DNA of 35,472 nt. It comes from CAZXCK01 sp964639225 (GTDB lineage Bacteria; Chloroflexota; Anaerolineae; Aggregatilineales; Phototrophicaceae). The notes beneath the pieces were generated by a model. It was not told the DNA's origin and searched no databases. It was given only the letters and a program-made list of their open reading frames with translations. Below are positions 7,833-15,560 of this stretch, piece by piece; positions within the stretch are counted from its first letter, which is position 1, and every line of letters begins with the position of its first letter. The translations under genes and the position numbers were made by a program. The DNA is taken from assembly GCA_964639225.1 (NCBI GenBank), contig CAZXCK010000027.1, forward strand, positions 1 through 35,472, in the 5' to 3' direction.

Positions 7833-8807
7833 ATGGCTTCCGTATCGCAATCCAGCGCAAAGAAGAATCAGGATTCTGGTGTCGCCAGCCTGAACACAGA
7901 ACAACAGTATCGCAAAGCAGACTCACTGGGCCGCATCATGTTCCGGCGCTTTTTCAAGCATCGCATGGCGGTCATCGGCGTGTTTTTGCTGGGGCTGATC
8001 GTCGCTTATGTGAGCATCGGCACGATTTTCTATTCCGAACGAGACGCCAACCGCACCTCGATCCGCCAGCGCTTCGAAGCGCCCACCAGCGAGTTTCCGA
8101 TGGGAACTGACGAGGCCGGGCGTAATGTGCTGGCGCGCACCATCTACGGCGGGCAGATTTCGCTGATGATCGGCGTGACGGCGGTGGCCATATCCATTAC
8201 ACTGGGCACGGCCATCGGGCTGCTTTCCGGTTATTTCGGCGGCTGGATCGACGCGCTGCTGATGCGCTTCGTCGAGGCGCTGCTGGCGATCCCGACGCTG
8301 GTGCTGCTGCTGGTGCTGTCGCGTATGCTCCAGGATATCGCGGCGGACAGCGTCACGGTGCTGGGTCGAGAACTCAGCGCCAGCGTGGTAGCGATTATCC
8401 TCATCATCGGCCTGACGACCTGGATGGGTCTGTCGCGCATTGTGCGCTCGCTGGTGCTGACGCTCAAAGAGCAGGAGTTTGTCACGGCGGCGCGGGCGCT
8501 GGGCGCGGGCAACCTGCGCATTCTGCTGACGCACATCCTGCCCAATTGCATCGCCCCGATTGTCGTCGCGGCGACGCTGGGTGTGGGATCGGCCATCATC
8601 ATCGAGACGGCGCTCAGCTTCCTGGGCTTCGGCGTGATGCCGCCTACCGCCACCTGGGGCAACATCCTCAACCGGGCGCGCATCTCCATCGACACGCTGT
8701 GGTGGCTGTGGGTGTTCCCTGGCTTCTTTATCACGCTCACCGTGCTGTCGATTAACTTCATCGGCGACGGCCTGCGCGACGCGCTGGACCCGCGCAGCAC
8801 CAAGTAA
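7833..8807 (+). CDS. ABC permease, DppC/OppC type
   Basis: The 324-residue partner permease has a cytoplasmic N-tail of about 45 residues, a first helix near RMAVIGVFLLGLIVAYVSIG, the FPMGTDEAGRNVLARTIYGG block typical of DppC, the coupling loop TAARALGAGNLRILLTHILPN and the C-terminal INFIGDGLRDALDPR. ATG 7833 is preceded by TTGAGGTG with good spacing; a TTG at 7818 lies directly after the previous stop and is less likely. No DppD/DppF ATPase genes follow, so the importer must use ATPases coded elsewhere. Confidence 0.92.
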   Translation: MASVSQSSAKKNQDSGVASLNTEQQYRKADSLGRIMFRRFFKHRMAVIGVFLLGLIVAYVSIGTIFYSERDANRTSIRQRFEAPTSEFPMGTDEAGRNVLARTIYGGQISLMIGVTAVAISITLGTAIGLLSGYFGGWIDALLMRFVEALLAIPTLVLLLVLSRMLQDIAADSVTVLGRELSASVVAIILIIGLTTWMGLSRIVRSLVLTLKEQEFVTAARALGAGNLRILLTHILPNCIAPIVVAATLGVGSAIIIETALSFLGFGVMPPTATWGNILNRARISIDTLWWLWVFPGFFITLTVLSINFIGDGLRDALDPRSTK

Positions 8808-8834
8808 CGGCGCGCAACCCTGACAACTGACAAG

Positions 8835-8865
8835 CGGGCGGCTCTGGTTAAAGCAGGACCGCCCG
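8835..8865 (+). terminator. Possible terminator of the importer operon
   Basis: CGGGCGG (8835-8841) and CCGCCCG (8859-8865) form a 7-bp GC stem with a 17-nt loop. Only TTGTGATT follows, so the signal is weak, but its place after the last permease fits. Confidence 0.4.
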
Positions 8866-8961
8866 TTGTGATTCCACCTGGATTTGCGGCCAGCCTGCAC
8901 CCGGGTGTATGATTCGCCGGTAGCGATCGTCGTTAGACCACACAATAAAGGGATAAGCCCG

Positions 8962-9708
8962 ATGCCAACCGACCTGACGGAATGTGTAGCCCTGGTGACC
9001 GGCAGCGCCCACCGCGTAGGCAAAGCCATCGCGGTGGAGTTGGCGCGGCGCGGCGTGAACATCATGGTGCATTACAACAGCGCCGACGATGACACCGTCC
9101 GCGAGACCTTACAGGAGATCCGCACGCACGGCGTCGATGCCTTCGCCCGGCAGGCGGATATCAGCACCGAGGCCGGGGTCGCCAGCCTGTTCGACTCGTT
9201 GCAGCAGCATTTTTCGCGGCTTGATATTCTGGTCAACAGCGCCTCGACCTTCACCGGCAATCGCTTTATGGATGTCACCCTGGCCGACTGGCACAAGTCG
9301 ATGAACGTCAACGTTACCGCGCCGCTGCTGTGTACGCAGGCCGCCGTCCGGCTGATGCGGGAGAACAGCCCGCCGGGCGGCTCTATCGTCAACATTCTGG
9401 ATTACGGCGCGGCGCGGCCCTGGCCCCAGCGCGTCGATCATGGCATCAGCAAAGCGGCGCTGGCCATGCTCACCGAGGTCAGCGCGCTGTCACTGGGCGC
9501 GGAGAACATCCGCGTCAACGGCGTGCTGCCCGGCCCGGTGCTTAAAGCGCCCGGCATGTCCGATGAAAACTGGGAGCGTACCGGCGAGGCGACCGCGCTC
9601 AATCGCACCGGCAGCGCCGAGGACGTCGCGCGCGCGGTGGCCTACCTGGTCAGCGAGGACTTTATCAGCGGGACGGTGCTGCACGTCAACGGCGGCGAGC
9701 ATCTGTAA
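8962..9708 (+). CDS. SDR oxidoreductase, pteridine-reductase-like, atypical active site
   Basis: The 248-residue protein has a Rossmann fold of the short-chain dehydrogenase/reductase family. The cofactor motif TGSAHRVG (13-20) and Asp in the Ser position (D147, NILDYG) resemble pteridine reductases such as PTR1, where Asp-Tyr-Lys act together. The usual Tyr 13 residues later is His160 (VDHGISK), while Lys164 is kept. The DNA codon is CAT, one base from TAT. The C-terminal SGTVLHVNGGEHL is normal. It may be an enzyme with altered chemistry, a cofactor-binding pseudoenzyme, or show a sequence error. ATG 8962 has AAAGGGA about 9 nt upstream. The TIR gene follows after 42 nt. Confidence 0.85.
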   Translation: MPTDLTECVALVTGSAHRVGKAIAVELARRGVNIMVHYNSADDDTVRETLQEIRTHGVDAFARQADISTEAGVASLFDSLQQHFSRLDILVNSASTFTGNRFMDVTLADWHKSMNVNVTAPLLCTQAAVRLMRENSPPGGSIVNILDYGAARPWPQRVDHGISKAALAMLTEVSALSLGAENIRVNGVLPGPVLKAPGMSDENWERTGEATALNRTGSAEDVARAVAYLVSEDFISGTVLHVNGGEHL

Positions 9709-9750
9709 GCCGCGCCTTACCGGCAGCACACGCAATCAAGGATGCAGGCC

Positions 9751-10611
9751 ATGCCTGATGTATTCATTAGCCACAGTTCGAGCGACAACGACTTCACCCG
9801 CGATCTGGCCGACGCACTGACGCTGGCCGGTATCGACGTATGGGTGGATTTCGACCGCATCGACCAGGGCGCTACCTTCACCCGCGCCATCGAGCAGGCG
9901 CTGCTGGATTGTCGCGTGTTTGTGGTGATGATCTCGCGCGCGGCCCGCGACTCCAACTGGGTCGAAAACGAGACACTCAAAGCGATGGAACTGGGCAAAC
10001 CGCTGCGCGTGGTCCTGCTCGAAGATGTGCCGCTGCCGCTGCACCTGGCTAACCGCCATTACAGCGACTTCCGCGCCGACCGCGAGCCAGCCACGCGCAA
10101 ACTGATCGCGTCGCTGCGCAAGACGCTGCAACAGCCGCCACGCCGCCTGCCGCGCCGCCTGCCGCCCACCCCCGACGAGACGAACTTCTTTCGCTATATC
10201 GAGAACCTGCCCGACGGCGAAGCCAACGCCCGCGCCGCCCGCGCCCTCTACGACTGGGCACTGGATGCCGGCGACCGGGTGGAGTTCGGTGGCAAGCTGA
10301 CGCCGGGCTTTCACCTGCGGGTGGACCTGGGCGGCGAGGAGCTGATCGTGTGTTCGGTGTGGGCCTACGCCCGGCGTCCGGCGGTGCAGGTTCAGTTTCA
10401 GTATCTGCGCGACCATGCCCCCTACGACGACGACCGCCTGCGCCTGTCCACGCTGCGCTCGCTGGATCGCCTGCTGGATGCGCCGCTGCTGGCCGACAAA
10501 GCCGAGCGGCGGCCCACGATTCCGCTGCTGCCGCACCTGGCCAGCGACGGCCAGCGCGACCTGTTCCAGCAGATTATCGAAGAGATCATCGACAACCTGC
10601 GCGGCGTATGA
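9751..10611 (+). CDS. TIR-domain protein with unknown C-terminal domain
   Basis: Residues 3-125 form a TIR domain: DVFISHSSSDNDF at the start, WVDFDRIDQG in the middle and SNWVENE (68-74) with E74 at the position of the catalytic Glu of NAD-cleaving TIR enzymes. A Pro/Arg-rich linker (129-141) leads to an alpha/beta domain (about 143-286, with ELIVCSVWAYARRPAVQVQF) that I do not recognise. Bacterial TIR proteins often act as NAD-depleting effectors in phage defence; here that is inference. ATG 9751 is preferred over ATG 9742 because AAGGA lies 8 nt upstream of it and overlaps the other. It sits 83 nt before the SbcC-like gene on the same strand. Confidence 0.85.
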   Translation: MPDVFISHSSSDNDFTRDLADALTLAGIDVWVDFDRIDQGATFTRAIEQALLDCRVFVVMISRAARDSNWVENETLKAMELGKPLRVVLLEDVPLPLHLANRHYSDFRADREPATRKLIASLRKTLQQPPRRLPRRLPPTPDETNFFRYIENLPDGEANARAARALYDWALDAGDRVEFGGKLTPGFHLRVDLGGEELIVCSVWAYARRPAVQVQFQYLRDHAPYDDDRLRLSTLRSLDRLLDAPLLADKAERRPTIPLLPHLASDGQRDLFQQIIEEIIDNLRGV

Positions 10612-10694
10612 CAATCGTATGGCGGCGAGATTTGCCCTGGATTCCCATTTGTGTAAAAATGACCAGACATTAAACGGATGCATCTGACGTAATC

Positions 10695-13250
10695 ATGATT
10701 CCACTGCGGCTAGAACTGAAGAACTTCCTGCCCTACTGCACACCGGACCCGGTGCGTTTCGAGGGCATTCACCTGGCCTGCCTCACCGGCAGCAACGGCG
10801 CGGGCAAGTCGTCCCTGCTGGACGCCATCACCTGGGTGCTGTGGGGCAGCGCCCGCACCCGCCGCGACGACGAACTGATCCACATGGGCCAGAACAGTAT
10901 GGAGGTCCAGCTCCATTTTGAGCAGGAGGGCGAGGTGTACGTGGTGCGACGCCAGCGCGCACGCGGCAAACGCAGCCAGAGCGCGCTGTACCTGCATATC
11001 CAGGCCGACGATCACAGCCTGACCAACATCACCGAGCCGTCGATCCGCGCCACGCAGAACCGCATCAATCACATTCTGCGCATGGATTACGACACGTTCA
11101 CCAACTCAGCCTATCTGCAGCAGGGCAAAGCGGACGCCTTCACCATGCAGACACCGGGCGAGCGCAAGCGCATCCTGGCCAACATTCTGGGGCTGGACCG
11201 CTGGGAACGCTACGAAACCGCCGTCAAGGAAAAGCTGCGTTCAATTGACGCCGAACTGAACGTCACCGAGTTCACCATCCGCGACATCGACAGCCAGCTA
11301 GAGCGCCGCCCCGCGCTGGAAGCCGCCCTGCGCGACGCCGAAGCCGCCTATACCGCCGCCGAGGAAGCGCAGCGCGTCGCCGAGGAACTGCGCGACGCCT
11401 TCGCCAGCGCCCCCGCCGACCTGCGCCGCGCCCGTGACCAGCAGCGCGACCTCACCACCCGGCTGGACAACCTGCGCCGCGAACTAGACGCCGTCCAACT
11501 GCGCATCCAGCATAAAGCGCAGGATGTCGAGCAGCTCCAGGAGATCATCGCCGAGCGCGCCGAGATCGAGGCGGGTTACGCTTCGTTCCAGGCGGCGCGC
11601 GCCGCCGACCGTGACCTGGGCGACCGCCTGCGCTCGCTGACCGGGCTGAACGACCGCCGCGCCGAGTTGCAGAACGCGCTCAATATCGCCCGGACACGCC
11701 TGGAGAGCAGCGCCGGTGACCTGCGGCGGCGCATCGCCGGGCTGGAACAGCAGACGGCTGTCGATCATCGCGCCGAACTGGACGGCAAGCGGGCCGAGGT
11801 CGTCGCGCTGGAAGCGCTCGAAGCCGAGCGCGAGCAGCTCCAGCAGACGGAGAGCAATCATCGCGCCGAGACGATGCGCCTGCATGAGCGACGTAAAACG
11901 CTCACCGACGAGGGCAAGGCGCTGCGCGACCGCATGCAGCGGCTGGAAAATACCGGCGACGAGGCCGCCAACTGTCCGCTGTGCGGCCAGCCGTTAAGCG
12001 CCGACCATCTGGCGCGGCTGACGGCCCAGCTCAACGAGGAAATCGACGCCAAGCGCGCCATCTACGCCGCAAACGAGCAGGCGTTGAGCGACCTCAGGGA
12101 GCAGCTACAGGCCAGCCGCCAGCGCCTCGACGAGATCGAGCCGGAACTGCGCCTGCTGCCGCCGCTGCGCGAGCTGGTGGGCCGGCTGGAAGCGCAGGCC
12201 AGCCAGACCGAGGCCGCCGCCGTCGAACTCGACGACTGCCGCCAGCAGTTGGCCGCTGTGGAAAACGAGCTAAATGCAGAGACCTACGCCGCCGAACTGC
12301 GCGCCGACCTGGCCGCGCTGGACGCCGAGCGCGCCGCCCTGGGCTATGACGACGACGCCCACCAGGACGCGCGCGACCGGCTCAACACTTACCAGGCATA
12401 CGAGCAGCGCCAGCGCCAGCTCGAACTGGCGCTGGAACGCCTGCCCGACGTGCAGGAACAGCTCGACGACGCCAGCGCCCGCCGCGACCAGCTTACCGAG
12501 GACATCGAACAGGCCGAAGCCAGCCAGACGGCGCTGGCCAGCGACATCGAGAGTCTCACGGCGCGTGTCGATGAGTTCCAGAAGCGCGAAGCCGAAGCCA
12601 GCCGCCTGCGCACCGAAGCCGGCAAGGCCAGAGAGGCGCTGGGCACCGTCCGGCAGGAACTGAACGCCCTCGACAACCTGGTCACGCGCAAACAGACCCA
12701 GGAGCAGCGGCGCGAGCATTTGCGCCACCAGCAGGCGCTCTATGCGCAGCTTAAACTCGCCTTTGGCAAAAACGGCGTCCCGGCCATGATTATCGAGTCG
12801 GCCATCCCCGAACTGGAGACGACGGCCAACCGGCTGCTGTCGCGCATGACCGATGGCCGTATGCACCTGCGCCTCACCACCCAGCGCGAGAAAGTGACCG
12901 GCGGCCAGGCGGAGACGCTCGACATTGAGATCGCCGACGAGCTGGGCACCCGTAATTACGATCTTTACAGTGGCGGCGAGGCGTTTCGTATCAACTTCGC
13001 GCTGCGGGTGGCCCTCAGCCAGATGCTGGCCCGGCGCGCCGGGGCGCAACTGCGCACGCTGTTCGTCGATGAGGGCTTCGGCACCCAGGACGACGCCGGG
13101 CGCGCCAAACTGGTCGAGGCTATCAATGCCATCCAGCATGAATTCAAAATGATCCTGGTCATTACTCATATTGACGACCTGCGTGACTCGTTTCCAGTTC
13201 ACATCATTGTCGAAAAGACCCCAAACGGCAGTCGAATTAATGTGACTTAA
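10695..13250 (+). CDS. sbcC: SbcC/Rad50-type SMC ATPase
   Basis: The 851-residue protein has the Rad50/SbcC layout: Walker A GSNGAGKSS (32-40), a Q-loop region NSAYLQQGKADAF, long coiled coils of Glu/Arg/Ala-rich sequence, a zinc hook CPLC (427-430) at the midpoint, the ABC signature YSGGEAF (758-764), Walker B LFVDE (789-793) and ITHIDDL near the end. In SbcCD or Mre11-Rad50 such a subunit processes DNA ends and hairpins with a nuclease partner. No SbcD/Mre11 gene is in this window. The upstream neighbour is a TIR protein, so either a housekeeping repair gene or a defence-type SMC is possible. The ribosome site before ATG 10695 is weak. Confidence 0.92.
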   Translation: MIPLRLELKNFLPYCTPDPVRFEGIHLACLTGSNGAGKSSLLDAITWVLWGSARTRRDDELIHMGQNSMEVQLHFEQEGEVYVVRRQRARGKRSQSALYLHIQADDHSLTNITEPSIRATQNRINHILRMDYDTFTNSAYLQQGKADAFTMQTPGERKRILANILGLDRWERYETAVKEKLRSIDAELNVTEFTIRDIDSQLERRPALEAALRDAEAAYTAAEEAQRVAEELRDAFASAPADLRRARDQQRDLTTRLDNLRRELDAVQLRIQHKAQDVEQLQEIIAERAEIEAGYASFQAARAADRDLGDRLRSLTGLNDRRAELQNALNIARTRLESSAGDLRRRIAGLEQQTAVDHRAELDGKRAEVVALEALEAEREQLQQTESNHRAETMRLHERRKTLTDEGKALRDRMQRLENTGDEAANCPLCGQPLSADHLARLTAQLNEEIDAKRAIYAANEQALSDLREQLQASRQRLDEIEPELRLLPPLRELVGRLEAQASQTEAAAVELDDCRQQLAAVENELNAETYAAELRADLAALDAERAALGYDDDAHQDARDRLNTYQAYEQRQRQLELALERLPDVQEQLDDASARRDQLTEDIEQAEASQTALASDIESLTARVDEFQKREAEASRLRTEAGKAREALGTVRQELNALDNLVTRKQTQEQRREHLRHQQALYAQLKLAFGKNGVPAMIIESAIPELETTANRLLSRMTDGRMHLRLTTQREKVTGGQAETLDIEIADELGTRNYDLYSGGEAFRINFALRVALSQMLARRAGAQLRTLFVDEGFGTQDDAGRAKLVEAINAIQHEFKMILVITHIDDLRDSFPVHIIVEKTPNGSRINVT

Positions 13251-13713
13251 TTCTTGAGTGTCTGTTAATTGGTGTAGAATTGTGAAAAGGTGTACCTGGC
13301 AGAAAACACAAGGTGATTATCATCTCAATTTAATGTATCTCTTCAAATTATAATCTAGCATATAATACAGAGAGTAATGCTTCGCATGCCGCTACGCTTG
13401 AAGATGCCTGAGCTTCTTCCTGCCCCCTGAAAGCCTTCATCCGCCCCGGCAAGCGTATAGATAATTGTTGAGATTATTGTCAAGCAACCCTGACAATTGC
13501 CAGATGCTTGGTCGTGACAATTTGTGGTAAAGGGATTAAAATAAGACTTAATATACCCGGCACAAGGGATTGTTCTTACATATTGCGTGTGACGGTTCAT
13601 TACAACAATTACCTAATGCACATAGAATCCTGCTTTATGTTGTATCAATCATGACGACGCCGGAGCCGACACACGAAATAAAATCGTATTGGCGTTAACG
13701 GAGGAAAGTTTCC
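13251..13713 (+). other. AT-rich intergenic region, 463 bp
   Basis: No believable gene lies here; an 81-codon minus-strand frame (13355-13600) lacks family features. The stretch is far richer in A+T than its neighbours. It contains two TATAAT boxes (13349-13354, 13361-13366) without good -35 partners, the TGACAAT repeat and promoter described separately, and a ribosome site GGAGGAAAG before the Uma2-type gene. A foreign origin of this segment is possible. Confidence 0.6.
13476..13542 (+). promoter_or_regulatory. Promoter with TGACAAT operator-like repeats
   Basis: ATTGTCA (13476-13482) and TGACAAT (13491-13497) form an inverted pair with an 8-nt spacer, and a third TGACAAT lies at 13515-13521, 24 nt from the second. 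The third overlaps the -35 GTGACA (13514-13519), followed after 17 nt by TAAAAT (13537-13542); each box matches consensus at 5 of 6. The layout suggests a repressor covering the promoter of the Uma2-type gene, with a leader of about 165 nt. Confidence 0.45.
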
Positions 13714-14289
13714 ATGTCTGATTCACCCAAGCGACTGCGGATGTCTCTGGCTGAGTTTATGGCCCTGCCGGACGAAACTCCTGTCCAGCAGCAGTCATAT
13801 TCCACAGCGATGCCAGGCGAGATGCCCCGCCCGATGGATAGTCCACACGACAGCCATCAGCGTGTCATCCCGGCACTGGTCGTTTGCCTGAGCGAGCACG
13901 TATCGCCGCATGAACTGCGTCTGATGCCCAGCCAGGTGCGAATCGACGAAGAAGGCCATGTGTTCAGCCCGGATGTGTTCTGGGTCAGCAGCAAGAACAA
14001 TCACTGTGTGCTGCGCCAGAATCAATGGCAGGGCGCGCCCGATCTGATGATCGAGGTGTTAAGCCCGGCCACCGCATCCGATGATCGCGGCCTGAAATAC
14101 GACCTGTACGAGCAGAATGGTGTCCGTGAATACTGGTTGGTGGACCCCGACGCGCATTATGTCGAGGTTTATGTCAATCGCAATGGACACTTCAGCCGGC
14201 AGGGTGTGTTCGTCGAGGGCAAGACGTTTACATCGGAAGTGCTCGGTGGGCGCAGCATCAATGTGGACCGGCTGTTCAGCAGCACGTAA
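13714..14289 (+). CDS. Uma2 family (DUF820) nuclease-like protein
   Basis: The 191-residue protein has the PD-(D/E)xK pattern of the Uma2 family: SPDVFWVS (Asp of the core), LMIEVLSPATASDDRGLKYD (Glu and downstream Lys) and YWLVDP. The N-terminal LRMSLAEFMALPDE is also typical. Uma2 proteins are predicted nucleases, abundant in cyanobacteria and Chloroflexota, with no firm biological role. The start at ATG 13714 follows GGAGGAAAG. It stands alone after an AT-rich region; the next gene begins 177 nt downstream. Confidence 0.9.
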   Translation: MSDSPKRLRMSLAEFMALPDETPVQQQSYSTAMPGEMPRPMDSPHDSHQRVIPALVVCLSEHVSPHELRLMPSQVRIDEEGHVFSPDVFWVSSKNNHCVLRQNQWQGAPDLMIEVLSPATASDDRGLKYDLYEQNGVREYWLVDPDAHYVEVYVNRNGHFSRQGVFVEGKTFTSEVLGGRSINVDRLFSST

Positions 14290-14466
14290 AGTCACACTCA
14301 CGCTGCCGGATCGGTAACAGCGACACTTAACCAGCACAGCAATCGACGTGTGCTTTGGATTCGTGACTTGCGAATTCGGAGAACTTGCCGACAATAAGAC
14401 ATAATCGCCGGTGCGTTTACGTTGTGCTGGTGCCGGTCTGTGATTTGTCTGTATGCTCGGTGACGC

Positions 14467-15495
14467 ATGACAACCATTCCCAACAATCGACACCCAACGA
14501 CAACTAGCCTGTGGCTGGCATTGGCCATGCTGCTGGCTGTCGTATTGAGTGGCTGTGCAGCGGGCGCGGTGCAGGTCGTCCCGACGGCCCGCCCCACCGA
14601 TACACCGACGCCCACCGACGCCCCAACGCAGACTCCCGACCCGAACGCACCCACCACCACGCCGACCGTCACACCTACGCTGCCCGGTGGCGCGACAGCC
14701 ACGCCGCTGCTCGGCCCCACACGCACGCCATCCGGCGAGGAGACGCAGCCGCCGCCGGTCGCCAATCCCAACGCGCCGCGCATCGAGTTCTTCACGTCAG
14801 ATAAAACCACCGCCGCCCCCGGCGAAGAACTGACGCTCTTCTGGTCCACGCGCGGGGCGACGCGCACGGTCATCTACCAGTTGAGCCGCAGCGGCGAGCG
14901 CGAGCGCCTGTGGAACGTCGGCACAGACGGCACGCAGACCGTCTCCACCCGCCCGCGCGACCGGGGCCAGGTGGACTTTCTGCTGATTGCCAGCCAGGGC
15001 AGCCAGGAAGTCGAGCAGCGCCTGTCGATTCCGCTGGCCTGCCCGGTGGCGTGGTTCTTCGAGCCGCCGCCAGCCGAATGCCCGGACACCGAAGCGGTGG
15101 AAACGTTCCTCATCGAGCAGCCGTTTGAGCGCGGGCGCATGGTCTACATCGGCAGCCAGAACCAGGTGTACGCGCTGTTCAACGACGGCTTCGAGCCAGC
15201 CTGGATCGCCCGCGAAAACCGCTATGACCCCGCCATCCACCCGGAGCGCGAAGAGGCCTTTGTGCCGCCGCCAGATCGCTACCAGCCCGTAGGGCGGCTG
15301 GGCTTCGCCTGGCGCAGCGATGTTATTCGCAACCGGCTGGGGCTGGCGCTCCAGCCAGAACTGGCCTACGACGGTTTCGTTCAGGTCTTCACGCAGCCCA
15401 ACGGCACCGAGATTCTGTACATCAGCAGCCTGGATGCAACGGTGCTGCAACTGCTGCCGCGCGGCGAATCGTGGCAGATTATCACCATCCCCTGA
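14467..15495 (+). CDS. Thr/Pro-rich lipoprotein
   Basis: The 342-residue protein has a lipoprotein signal ending in the lipobox LSGC, so Cys30 should be lipidated and the protein held on the outer face of the membrane. Residues 38-97 are a Thr/Pro-rich stalk of TPT and TPD units, common in Chloroflexota surface proteins. The rest is a globular part beginning PRIEFFTSDKTTAAPGEELTLFW, like an Ig-type beta domain, followed by a region with AWFFEPPPAECPDTEAV that I do not assign to a family. Function is unknown. It precedes the large M50 protease by 65 nt on the same strand. Confidence 0.8.
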   Translation: MTTIPNNRHPTTTSLWLALAMLLAVVLSGCAAGAVQVVPTARPTDTPTPTDAPTQTPDPNAPTTTPTVTPTLPGGATATPLLGPTRTPSGEETQPPPVANPNAPRIEFFTSDKTTAAPGEELTLFWSTRGATRTVIYQLSRSGERERLWNVGTDGTQTVSTRPRDRGQVDFLLIASQGSQEVEQRLSIPLACPVAWFFEPPPAECPDTEAVETFLIEQPFERGRMVYIGSQNQVYALFNDGFEPAWIARENRYDPAIHPEREEAFVPPPDRYQPVGRLGFAWRSDVIRNRLGLALQPELAYDGFVQVFTQPNGTEILYISSLDATVLQLLPRGESWQIITIP

Positions 15496-15560
15496 TCTTT
15501 TCGTGGTATGGTTAGCGGCAAGATGCCCGTCGAGCTGTTTGCTACTGGAGACCGAGTCGC

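Noticed and set aside
7923..9065. 380-codon minus-strand frame opposite the DppC permease
   Set aside because: Arg/Gln/His-rich shadow of a well-supported permease.
13355..13600. 81-codon minus-strand gene in the AT-rich spacer
   Set aside because: No ribosome site, no family features, and it overlaps the regulatory repeats.
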